From Onthophagus taurus (taxonomy: Eukaryota > Arthropoda > Insecta > Coleoptera > Scarabaeidae), in assembly GCF_036711975.1 (NCBI RefSeq), contig NC_091970.1, positions 689,501 through 753,500 of the forward strand: 64,000 nucleotides of DNA, in the 5' to 3' direction. Under the pieces are notes generated by a model, which searched no databases, was not told where the DNA came from, and worked only from the letters and a program-made list of their open reading frames with translations. Position numbers and translations under genes: made by a program. Positions 25,983 through 36,300 of this stretch are shown piece by piece (position 1 is the first letter of the stretch; each line of letters starts with the position of its first letter).

Positions 25983-26190
25983 TGATTTAATCCACTTACC
26001 TTGTTTATAATTCCCTAGATAAACCAATTTTGAGTTAAACACAGAATTTTAAACCAATTAAATAAGACTTTTTCCTTAAAAAAACTTAAATTCAATTTCA
26101 ATTTTGACAAGCACTTACAATATTTGGACCTTAATCACCATGGTAACCGAGTCAAGTTGGATAACCTAAAAGTAATAAAATTTTAACCGT
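25983..26190. repeat. Tandem duplicate upstream of insomniac, copy 2
   Basis: Second copy of 25630-25850. The splice-donor-like AAGGTAAGTGG and the CACCATGGTAACCGAGTCAA block are retained; the upstream ATG of copy 1 is not. Confidence 0.6.
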
Positions 26191-26379
26191 TAATATTTTG
26201 CTTTATATTTTAATTTTTATTTTATTTTATATCTTTTTTTTAATATTTTTATTTTTTTGTATATTGCTTCTTAAATGAAATACACTGTATAAATAAAAAC
26301 ATAGATCTTTGATAGGCATTGATAGGAGAACCTGGGTCTGATTGTATGTCGAAATCCGACCGTAAGATGGCATTAGCGT

Positions 26380-26975
26380 CTATACTGAAATAATTTAATT
26401 AAACTAACAATTCTATTATTAATAGTGGGAATGATGAGGGACAGCAATAAAAATTATTACCAGTATCATTCTTTTAATTTAAAAAGTATAGATTCAAATT
26501 CGTGTTATATTATTAAATTTGCCGCTAACTTCAACTTTTAAAAAGGTAAAGTTTGTTCAAAATGACAGATAAAAACGTCATTTTTTAAAGTGATTTTTCG
26601 GTAAGAGTATAATAAAGTAATAATGGTATGATTAAATAATTAGATTACAATTGACATTATAGTTTTGTTTCAGCTAACGTTATAACTGGTTGGAAGCTGC
26701 AATCTCACATTTCATATTGATGCAGTAATATTCAAATGTTGCTGAATTATTTGACAGGTGTAATTGCCATAGGTAATTGCATCTGAGGAATTCCCAAAAA
26801 GTCAGAACGTTAATTGGAGCCACATAGTGGTTAAAAACCATTTTCCAAACAGTTATTTTATGGTTGGAGCTTTTATATATAAACCCAATCCACCTGTATT
26901 CTAGTGGTTCGATTCTTAGCTGAATAATTCTAAAAAATCTCCAACAGATGGCACAACATGCATTCAATTTTTAGT
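26380..26975. repeat. Interspersed repeat E, copy 2
   Basis: Homologous to 10007-10385 but longer because of internal insertions. Ends with the same CTAGTGGTTCG and AGATGGCACAACATGCATTC block. The 95-codon minus-strand ORF in it is low in protein character and is not called. Confidence 0.7.
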
Positions 26976-27152
26976 ACGAATAGCATCTTCCTTATATCTT
27001 CTGTAAATCAGGGGGTACAATAATATAAATATAAAAGTTTATTTTAAGAATGTTTATTGATAGATAGAGAAATAATAAAAATAGTTAATAACTTCATATT
27101 AAAAAAAATTTTGAATTTCCAATCACGATTAATCAATTCATTAAATCGCAAT

Positions 27153-28207
<1,055 letters not shown>

Positions 28208-28343
28208 CTAATTTTTAAATTAATTAATAAAAAGAATCGTTTTAACATATTTTACTTACGTTGGAATTCTTTTTTAAATAACTTTATTGACCTCCACAGG
28301 CAATGAACAGGCGATGAATGTCGTCTGAAGGGCAAACTTGCAC

Positions 28344-28374
28344 TTTATAAATACTGGAAAAGAAGGTCACGTGA
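28344..28374 (-). promoter_or_regulatory. Gapdh core promoter: TATA box with upstream TCACGTGA E-box
   Basis: On the minus strand TATTTATAAA covers 28353-28344, and a palindromic TCACGTGA lies 18 bp upstream at 28374-28367. A TATA box here would start transcription near 28315, upstream of the non-coding exon that ends at 28260. CACGTG sites bind bHLH-ZIP factors such as Myc/Max, USF or Mitf; which factor acts here is not shown. Confidence 0.6.
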
Positions 28375-28379
28375 TTAGA

Positions 28380-28784
28380 ACCTGCGCGTAGGTATTGCAG
28401 CGTTACAGTTCAAATTACAAAAGTGTTATCAAATACTTACATATTATCAAATCTAATCGTTTTACATAGTTTCATCGATTTTTTGGGTAAACTTTAGAAC
28501 AAATTTTTTAATTCTTACTTAAATTGGTGTAATACATTGAAATAGCTATCGAAATCGAACACACCCACAAAATTGAAGGTCAATTAGTTTCAACTTATTT
28601 ATTAATAATTATAAGTCGATTCAAATTAATTTTAAGTTTGAAATGACAGCTCATTTATGTCAAAAATGACAACTCATTTCTGTCAAAAATCTTTTTATTT
28701 TTTAATATTATTATTTATTATTATTAATATTTATTATGAATTTTTTGAATGAATAAAATTAATAATCATTTTAGACGTAATTTT
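28380..28784. other. AT-rich intergenic DNA upstream of Gapdh
   Basis: No gene seen. A short doublet of AAATGACAGCTCATTT and AAATGACAACTCATTTCTG occurs near 28640-28680. Confidence 0.4.
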
Positions 28785-28896
28785 CTTTTAAAATTAAGAA
28801 AATAGATAAAAATGTTTTTACTTTCGATTGATTCATTACCCTAACTTGTCACATTGCCTCGAAGATGGCGACACCGTTCGAGTAAATAAATTAATT
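28785..28896 (+). repeat. Inverted partial copy of the insomniac leader
   Basis: TTTTAAAATTAAGAAAATAG, AAAAATGTTTTTACTTTCGA and CACATTGCCTCGAAGATGGC here match the minus-strand sequence just upstream of the insomniac start, with about 150 bp missing in the middle. The match runs through the GATGGCGACACCGTTCGAGT leader and stops just before the insomniac ATG. It is a displaced fragment of the insomniac 5' region. Confidence 0.75.
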
Positions 28897-29286
28897 GAAG
28901 AAATCAGATTATTAGTTACTAATTTACAAATTTAAAGTTTAAAAAGTTGTAAAATGAAATTAAGGACGAAGTGTTACAAGTTTACAGGTTAAAATTTATC
29001 ATCACTTCAAGAAATTATTACTCAAGAAAACTTTTAAATGGAGAGACTATCCTACGTGTTGAACCTTAATTCAGGTTCTAATTTAGCTGCTAGCGAAGAT
29101 TTCAAAAGTAAGTGATGCTTTGAAAATGAAAAAATAACCGAAAGGAAAAAGAACACAAAGATGAGTTATTCTATGGTGGCAACAGTGGCTGTCATACTTA
29201 TTCCGCACAATTTTAAAGAAACAAATTTTTATAACTTTATTAAACTCAAAAATAACAATTTCAACATTAATAAACAAATATCAAAA

Positions 29287-29949
29287 TTACTTCTTGCTAC
29301 TAACACTTTTCTTCGCCCCTTTCTTAGTGGTAACAGCAACAGTTTCAACTTTCTTCTCAACAACGTCACCATCACCGTCATCTTCATTTTCCCTTTGACA
29401 CATAGTTTTTCTTAAAGCAATACGTTGTTCTCTCCGTTTCCTCGCTTCCCTAGCCCTTAATCGATGCGCCTCCGTTTGATCGGCCAACAATTTAGCCCTG
29501 GCCATGCTGGCTTTCTTCTTAAAAATGTACTCCATCATAACCCGTTTATTTTTGAATTGATTTCCCTTCACCTTGGCGTACAACGTGCTATAAAAATGTT
29601 TGTCGATTTTCTTAGCATCGCGATAACGTTTCAAAAAACGCCTTAAAACCCGCATTCGGAGCCGCCATAGAATGTTGGCGGGGTTGCGGGCTTCGCGGGT
29701 GCCTTTGCGTTTCCCAAAACCGCTGTGGCGTCCTTTTAAACGCGCCGCGGTGTTTTGGCGGGTTCGCGATTTAGAATGAATCGCCTCAGGTTTACAAATA
29801 ATGAGCCCATCTTTTAAGAGACGCGAAATCGCTTGACGGGTGTTCGCCCCCGCGATGTCAACGGTTTCGTTTGGGTCAATCCATATTTTTTTCTTACCAC
29901 AACCTTTTATCGACGCTGCGAGACGCTTTTGTAATCGTAAATTACTCAT
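29287..29949 (-). CDS. RpL19: Ribosomal protein L19 (eL19) type, intronless and diverged
   Basis: eL19 is a large-subunit ribosomal protein. The single 220-residue frame has the whole family layout: [20 protein letters not shown] at the start, a [20 protein letters not shown] block, [39 protein letters not shown] and a long basic helix ending EARKRREQR. Several normally invariant positions look changed ([47 protein letters not shown]). The last 40 residues form an unusual acidic-then-basic tail (ENEDDGDGD, then [12 protein letters not shown]). There are no introns, although animal eL19 genes normally have several. This points to an old, intact retrocopy or paralogue. A minus-strand AATAAA (plus 29236-29241) lies about 46 bases past the stop. 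Confidence 0.9.
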   Translation of the reverse strand: MSNLRLQKRLAASIKGCGKKKIWIDPNETVDIAGANTRQAISRLLKDGLIICKPEAIHSKSRTRQNTAARLKGRHSGFGKRKGTREARNPANILWRLRMRVLRRFLKRYRDAKKIDKHFYSTLYAKVKGNQFKNKRVMMEYIFKKKASMARAKLLADQTEAHRLRAREARKRREQRIALRKTMCQRENEDDGDGDVVEKKVETVAVTTKKGAKKSVSSKK

Positions 29950-30009
29950 TCTTCAAAATTAAGTTAAACAACGATTTTTAACACCTTTTTATAATGAACG
30001 GAAGTTGAC

Positions 30010-30570
30010 AATGACAGATTTAAAATTAAAAGAATTATCTTTATTGTTTGATAGATGGCGCTGTTGCCGGTATTAATAATCTAAAAAAATCATTAAATAT
30101 ATTATATTTTGTTGTGGGAGATTAAAAATTAATTTATTATGAGTTAATATGCTTAAAAATGATTTGATTTAATATTGTAATTTAAAAGATAGGAAATAGA
30201 TTCAAAATTTAAAGAATTGTTTTTATTATTGATAGATGGCGCTGATATCGGTATTAATAATCTAAAAATATAATTAAAAATGTTTTATTTTGCTGTAGGA
30301 GATTGAAAATTAATTTATTGTGAGTTAATATGCTTAAAAATGAATTAATTTAATATTATAATTTCAAAGATAGGAAATAAATTCAAAATTAAAAGAATTG
30401 TATTTATTTCTGATAGATGGCGCCATTAGGTTAATAATACAATAGTATTACAATAATATAAAAATGTAATTAAAGTTATTGTAGTTTATAATATGATTTT
30501 GAAAAATTATAATTTAATTTGCTTAATAATGGCTTAATTTAATATTATAACTTAAAAGATTAATATAGAC
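30010..30570. repeat. Three tandem copies of a ~182 bp unit between RpL19 and Utp14
   Basis: TTGATAGATGGCGCTG-type blocks recur near 30048, 30230 and 30412. They are followed by GGTATTAATAATCTAAAA in the first two copies, and by a TTAAAAATGA(A/T)TT(A/G)ATTTAATATT block. The array sits in the shared upstream region of the divergent RpL19 and Utp14 genes, so it may carry promoter elements. Confidence 0.75.
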
Positions 30571-30669
30571 TTAAAAGTTTGACATGAAGTTGTGAAAAGT
30601 CAAAACATAACCTCAAAAATTTTCATCAACACGTGAACTTTATCTCAATTTTAAACAAATTTAATAACT

Positions 30670-32775
30670 ATGGATGAGTTTATTGATGAGAATGATGCGT
30701 TGATAGATTCAGATGAAGATGTGGATATAAAACAGCATAGTAAACTATTAGAAAATCTTGTAAGTTTAGATTCTAAACAGCCGGTTAAAAAACCAACAAG
30801 AACAGAACCAACTACACAAATATCTGAATATAATTTAGTAAAATCGATAACTGGGAATAAGGATACTGTTAAATTATATGAATTAACTAAGCCATTAAAG
30901 GCTAGAGCTACACATGTAAAAATAACTAAAGATGTTAAGAAATCAGATAAGAAAACCAAGACATTAGAAAAACCATTAGAAAAACCTCAAGCTGAAAAGG
31001 TAAGAAGAACTGTGGGGTATGAAAAAGGTAAAGAAGAAATAAGTAGATGGGAACCTGTTGTAACAAGTCATAGAGCTTCAACTTATTTATCATTTCCACT
31101 TAATTATGATACAAAAGTAGAAATTAATTCTAAAAGAGATACTAATTGGAAAGTAAAAACAGATTTAGAAAAAGCAATTGAAAATATTGAAAATGAAGGA
31201 AAAAAGATGGAAATTTATGAAATTGAACCTGAAATAGAAGCCCCCTTAACACTCCAAGAAATGATGGAACGTCGAAAAGAAATGGCAAAGCTACGTAGAT
31301 TTCAAACTTATCAAGAAATGAAAGCTAGAATGCAAAATAAAATTAAAAGTAAAAAGTATAGGAGGATCCTAAGAAAAGAGAGAGCTAAGCAGGAAATTAA
31401 AGATTTTGAAAAGCTTCAAAAGGAGAATCCAGAAGAGGCTTTAAAGAAATTGGAAGAAATTGAAAAAACAAGAGTGATGGAAAGAGCTAGTTTAAGACAT
31501 AAAAGTACAGGGAAATGGGCTAAAAATCAACAAATTCGAGCTAAGTTTGATAAAGATAGTCGACAAGTTTTAGCAGAACAATTAGCAATTAGTAAAGAAT
31601 TAACTCAGAAGAAACAAATTGTTGAATCAAGTGAAAGTGAAGTTGAAAATGATGATGAAAAAAGTGGTGACTTAGAATTTAATTTTTGGCTTACAAAGAA
31701 AATACCAGAAAAAAATGAAAATGAAGAAAAAACACCATTATTAAAGTCTAAAATTGTTGAAATAAAAGATGAAATTGAAAAGCCACAAAAGAAAAGGAAA
31801 TTAAAAATAAATAAAGATGTAAAAAATGAAGTTGTTAAAAAGCCAAAAGAGGAAAAATTAAAATTGCATGGAATGTCTGGTGATTGGGTTGATGAATCAT
31901 TTGTGGATGATTTAGCGAATAAATTGGAGGATAAATTTAAGGAAAAAGTTTTAAAGAAATCAACAAAACTAAAAAATGACCTTGATAAATTAAATTTGAC
32001 ACATAACCTAAAAAAGAAAAAAATTGGACCAAAAAAAGAAAATAAACCCAATTTAACATTAAAAAAATCAACTAAAAAGCCAATAATTGATGAACCCCTT
32101 GAAGAAGCAACAAAAATCACCAAAAATCCATCAAATAATAATATAAATAATTTAAAATCAATTTTAGACTCAACTGAAGTTACCTCCAACACAATTGAAC
32201 CAAATAAATATTTAAAATTAACTCCAACAAATGTAGAATCATCAAATCCCGATTTATATTCAACAAATGATAATGAAAATAACTCTGATTTAAGAGGAAT
32301 TATAGCAGAGGCTTTTGAAGATGAAGATTTAATTGAGGAATTCTCTAAAGATAAACAAGAAGAAATTGATAAAGATACCCCGAAAGATTTAGATTTATTT
32401 ATGCCCGGATGGGGTTCTTGGGGTGGCACAAACATTAAAAGTACGTCAAAAAGAAAACGTTTTATTATGAAATTTCCGAAAGATTTACCAAGGAATGATA
32501 AAAATAGAGGGGATTTAATCATAAATGAAAATACTTCTAAAAATATTAAACCGCACATGGTTAGTGATGTTCCATTTCCGTTTAAATCCGCCAACGAGTA
32601 CGAGGCTACGATTAAAGCGCCTGTTGGGAATACTTTTGTGCCAGAAACCGCTTTCCGGAGACTTACAAAACCGGGGGTGACCACCAAATTAGGTACGGTT
32701 ATCGAACCGGTTGACGAAAACGTTTTGATGAGGAAAATGAAAAAGTTTGAGAAAGTGTTTAAATTAAAAAAATAA
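30670..32775 (+). CDS. Utp14: U3 snoRNA-associated protein 14 (Utp14), small-subunit processome
   Basis: Utp14 is a nucleolar component of the small-subunit processome. In yeast it binds U3 snoRNA and activates the helicase Dhr1 for 18S rRNA maturation. A single exon encodes 701 residues. Landmarks in order: an acidic N-terminus; EISRWEPVVTSHRASTYLSF near 115-135; PLTLQEMMERRKEMAKLRRF and KARMQNKIKSKKYRRILRKE near 195-240; MERASLRHKSTGKWAKNQQI near 275-295; a Lys-rich middle; and the C-terminal LFMPGWGSWGG and FVPETAFRRL near 575-665. These are the conserved Utp14 blocks. AATAAA at 32792 implies a very short 3' UTR. Codon use in the first two thirds is very AT-rich. The long antisense ORF opposite 31605-32687 is a shadow. 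Confidence 0.95.
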   Translation: MDEFIDENDALIDSDEDVDIKQHSKLLENLVSLDSKQPVKKPTRTEPTTQISEYNLVKSITGNKDTVKLYELTKPLKARATHVKITKDVKKSDKKTKTLEKPLEKPQAEKVRRTVGYEKGKEEISRWEPVVTSHRASTYLSFPLNYDTKVEINSKRDTNWKVKTDLEKAIENIENEGKKMEIYEIEPEIEAPLTLQEMMERRKEMAKLRRFQTYQEMKARMQNKIKSKKYRRILRKERAKQEIKDFEKLQKENPEEALKKLEEIEKTRVMERASLRHKSTGKWAKNQQIRAKFDKDSRQVLAEQLAISKELTQKKQIVESSESEVENDDEKSGDLEFNFWLTKKIPEKNENEEKTPLLKSKIVEIKDEIEKPQKKRKLKINKDVKNEVVKKPKEEKLKLHGMSGDWVDESFVDDLANKLEDKFKEKVLKKSTKLKNDLDKLNLTHNLKKKKIGPKKENKPNLTLKKSTKKPIIDEPLEEATKITKNPSNNNINNLKSILDSTEVTSNTIEPNKYLKLTPTNVESSNPDLYSTNDNENNSDLRGIIAEAFEDEDLIEEFSKDKQEEIDKDTPKDLDLFMPGWGSWGGTNIKSTSKRKRFIMKFPKDLPRNDKNRGDLIINENTSKNIKPHMVSDVPFPFKSANEYEATIKAPVGNTFVPETAFRRLTKPGVTTKLGTVIEPVDENVLMRKMKKFEKVFKLKK

Positions 32776-33022
32776 TGTTTTTTATTATTTTAATAAAAAT
32801 AACCTCAAAATTTATTTTTTAACTCATTGTCACTTTGACCAACTGTCAAATCAAAATAGAATTTAAATTTATACGTTTTAAATGTACAATAATTAAATGT
32901 ATTAAAACAATTCTATTTGTTTAATGAATTTTCTTAAAAATGTTAATATCTTAGTACGATCTTATTAATTAAAAAGATTTTGATTTCAAAATGAAATAAA
33001 TTTTTCGTAAATTAAATAATAG
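32776..33022. other. Utp14 3' end and short spacer
   Basis: Contains the Utp14 poly(A) signal AATAAA at 32792-32797. No other feature is visible before the GC-richer exon at 33023. Confidence 0.6.
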
Positions 33023-33364
33023 ATGGCGCATCAATCGTGTGTATATGACGAAAATGTCCGCCGTGTTTCGGTTTCGGGGGGCAGAACACTATCAACTGGT
33101 ATCGCGTTAACGCCGTCGCAGCCGTCCGCTTTTTGGTGCGACCATGTGCGCGAAAACATGTCCAACAATCGACTGTTAGGCACCGTTTGCATCAAACCGC
33201 AGTGTGTGCCCCTTTTAAATGAGAACCTAAACCTTGTCAAAGTACTGTTCTCGGCCCAGCTGACCGAAGGGGGTCGCACCACCGATGATGGTCTCACCTG
33301 TTTTGACGTCTCCGCACCGATAGCCGAAGACAGAGTTACATCGGATTTTATATTACGCGTACAG
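33023..33364 (+). CDS. Candidate first coding exon of Regnase (long isoform)
   Basis: An open frame of 114 codons (MAHQSCVYDENVRRVSVSGG at its start, ILRVQ at its end) closes with a good donor, CAG|GTGAGA, in phase 0, matching the acceptor at 41050. It is markedly GC-richer than its surroundings, as expected for real coding DNA in this window. The ATG sits inside a recurrent TAGATGGCGC motif, so the true start could instead be the internal MSNNRLL methionine. No domain recognised; assignment to Regnase is inferred from strand, phase and lack of another downstream partner. Confidence 0.55.
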
Positions 33365-36300
33365 GTGAGAATTAACTAGATTGAGTTTATTGACATAAAT
33401 GTTTTGTTTTCTTAAAGAAACAAATGAAGTTGTTGTTTTAAGGTTATAATTAATACAATTTGAAGATTAATAATCAAGATTTAATTAATTCAACAAATTT
33501 ACATCGTCATTCAAAAGAAATACTACTCATTGTTGTTTTTATCTTTGCAACTTTATTATAAAGGTAACAATTTTTTTTTATTACTCATAAAATTCGTTAT
33601 TATCAATACGAAGGTGTAAATGAACATTAACATTATCTAAAAATGATATAAAATTAAAAAATACGCTTTAATACGGATTAATGTTGCAATACGAATCTTA
33701 TCTGTAACAATATCCGTAAATGATACTAAGATGTTTTTTTTTCTTTTAGCCTTTTGAATGTGTTTTTTGTTATGAAATTTTCGAAGAAAGATATAAGCGG
33801 GTGTAAAATTGCGTGAAAATAAGGTCGTAAACGCGGATTTGACCCAACTCTTGTTACGAATCTGGGTCGTTCTTATGCTGGAGAGACGTAGTTTCGTAAT
33901 TTATTGTGCTTTGGGGAACGAGTTTAGAAAGTTGACGGGTTTGCGCGAGCGAATAATAATAATAATATACTGCCTTCCTATTCGAGTGGGACAAACTATT
34001 AATTACCCCTCAAATATCGTTGATGTGATATGCAAATGTAAATGGATTTCATAAAAATAGATTTTGTTATTAGTTTTATTACGAAATAGTCGTTGACACA
34101 ACTTTAATATAATTAAAAGCAGTGAAATTGAAAAATTAAAACTTATTTACCCCATCTAGCGGTATTAATATAAAATTTACTTTTGACATTTAAATATAAC
34201 CACCTTTCTTCTTAAAATCTTATAAAAATTCAACCAAAAATACGTTTGTTGAGATGTAAAATATGTATTTAAAGTGGATTAAGGAAATTTTAACCCGAAA
34301 TTTATCCGTGAACATCGACAACATAACCTAACTTTGTATCCTGTCAATTTCAACTTTTTCACAAATCATTTCAATTTTATATGAAAAATTTTGTTTATTA
34401 TTATGTTTCTTTCGTTACAACCTAACTTTTTGATGTAAAAGTGACATTTCTAATTCGAAATTGTTGGATTTATAGTTTTCTTTATTAACTTTAAACTATA
34501 ATTTTAAATTTGACATCAAACGTCAGAATGAGAGGTTATATGTCAAAATGACGTTTCTTTCAATACAACCCAACTTTTTTGTTGATCGTGTTAGTCTGAT
34601 ATGTTATTGAATAAAAACCATATTCATTTCTTCTACTTATTTTATTATTAATTTAACTCTACTTTTTATTACAACTTGCATCGTTCTTACTTAACCCCTA
34701 AAATTCAAATGTCCCTATAGTTTGGATACGTTCCTTAATATTTTTAATATAAAAGTGACATTTCTAATTATAAATAAATTGTTGAATCTAAACTTGTTCT
34801 CTTTATTAACATTAAACTGTAATTTTAAATTTGATGTTAAAAGCGACATTTCTAATTCGAAATTGTTTGATTTGAACTTGCTTTTTTTAGAAACTACAAT
34901 TTTAAATTTGACAATATCAAACGTCAAAGTGACAGTTTAATTATAAAAATGACATTTCTTTAAAACGCAACGAATTTGTAATTTAAAATTTGATTGAAAT
35001 TCCTTGCACTGATTCTGAATCACCTGTATACGTTAAAGTGCACGTGTCTTGGGTGTTGTTTTGATTTTTCCTTATTAATCTTAAAAGGCAGTTGGTGTAA
35101 ATTTAGAATGTAAGCCGGTGATGTTTACGTCAAGTAGAAAAATTTAATAACAAGTCTTTTCTTGGAAGCTGTGAAATAACTCAGGCATTGCTCGTTTTGT
35201 AACAACGCACTTTTACCTGGGTATCTAGGAATTTAAAAAAAAATAAAATCCGTTGGATAACAATTTTATATAAAATCGATTTAATATGTAACAAAGAAAA
35301 AATTACTACTAAGTTGATGTATTTACCTTATTTTGAGTAAAAAAGAGGATATGCTATATATAAATAGATAAATCCTTCGTTTTTTTTTAAAGCTTAGTTC
35401 ACAATCGATTTAAATTTTTGTTATAAATTCTTTTTTATTTTAAACAATTTCAGTTTAGACGAATTCTTTTTGGTGTTGTTGTTATTTTTGGTGATTAGTT
35501 AATTTTTTTTGAAGGAAATTGCGGTTAAAATCGTTTAAATAATGTGCGCACGCATTTCAGTGGCCTCGTGTGACGTAGTAATTTGAAAACGCACACTTGC
35601 GGCCGAGCACGCCGAGATCCGGGTCGAATGACGGTCGCTGAACCGCGTCTTGACCTAGTGTGCCGTGTGGACTTGGGGGAGCGATCGTCGTTTATTTTTA
35701 AAACGTCACTTGTCAAAAATTTGACGTTTCCGATATTATTTTAAACGTCACAATCTTTATATATTAACAAAGTGGAGTTTAGTGACTATTTTTTTTTATT
35801 GGATGCAAAAAAGTGTTTGTAAGGTTGATTTTTTTTGTGGCAATTACCCATGTTAATAAATTAATAATGTAATAAGTTGAAAGAGACTTTGATTAACATA
35901 GCTCGACGCTTAGTAATCGACGAACGTTTTGTGTGTTCGGTGAAAGGTACCGGGGCCGTAGCCTGATGAAGGCTAAGATTTCATTAAAAAAAAGGTGCAT
36001 CCTGGTCCACAACTAAACCGGCACCTTTTTTTTGTTTCAACACGTACTTGACCAAGTAACGAAACGAAAAAAATCTTTTCAAATCCATCTAATTTTATTG
36101 TTATTATTAAATAATGTGGTACATCCGGTTAAAAATTTCTCTTTTTATTCCCCACGCTTTCATCATATAATAAACACAATTAATAACTCATTAACGAAAT
36201 AATTTTTATAATTTTTGATATTTATTAAGTTTCTCTTTTTGATATTGGGAGGAGTTTGTAATCTGGGGGGCCCCCCATTTTGCTTCGGGGGGAGGCTTCT

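Noticed and set aside
26680-26967. 95-codon minus-strand ORF
   Set aside because: Lies within interspersed repeat E; the other copy at 10.0-10.4 kb does not keep the frame.
31605-32687. 360-codon antisense ORF opposite Utp14
   Set aside because: It is the low-complexity mirror of Lys/Glu-rich codons in a well supported Utp14 frame.
35525-35716. 63-codon minus-strand ORF in the GC-rich patch
   Set aside because: Arg/Ser-rich by composition; the patch is better read as a promoter or leader.
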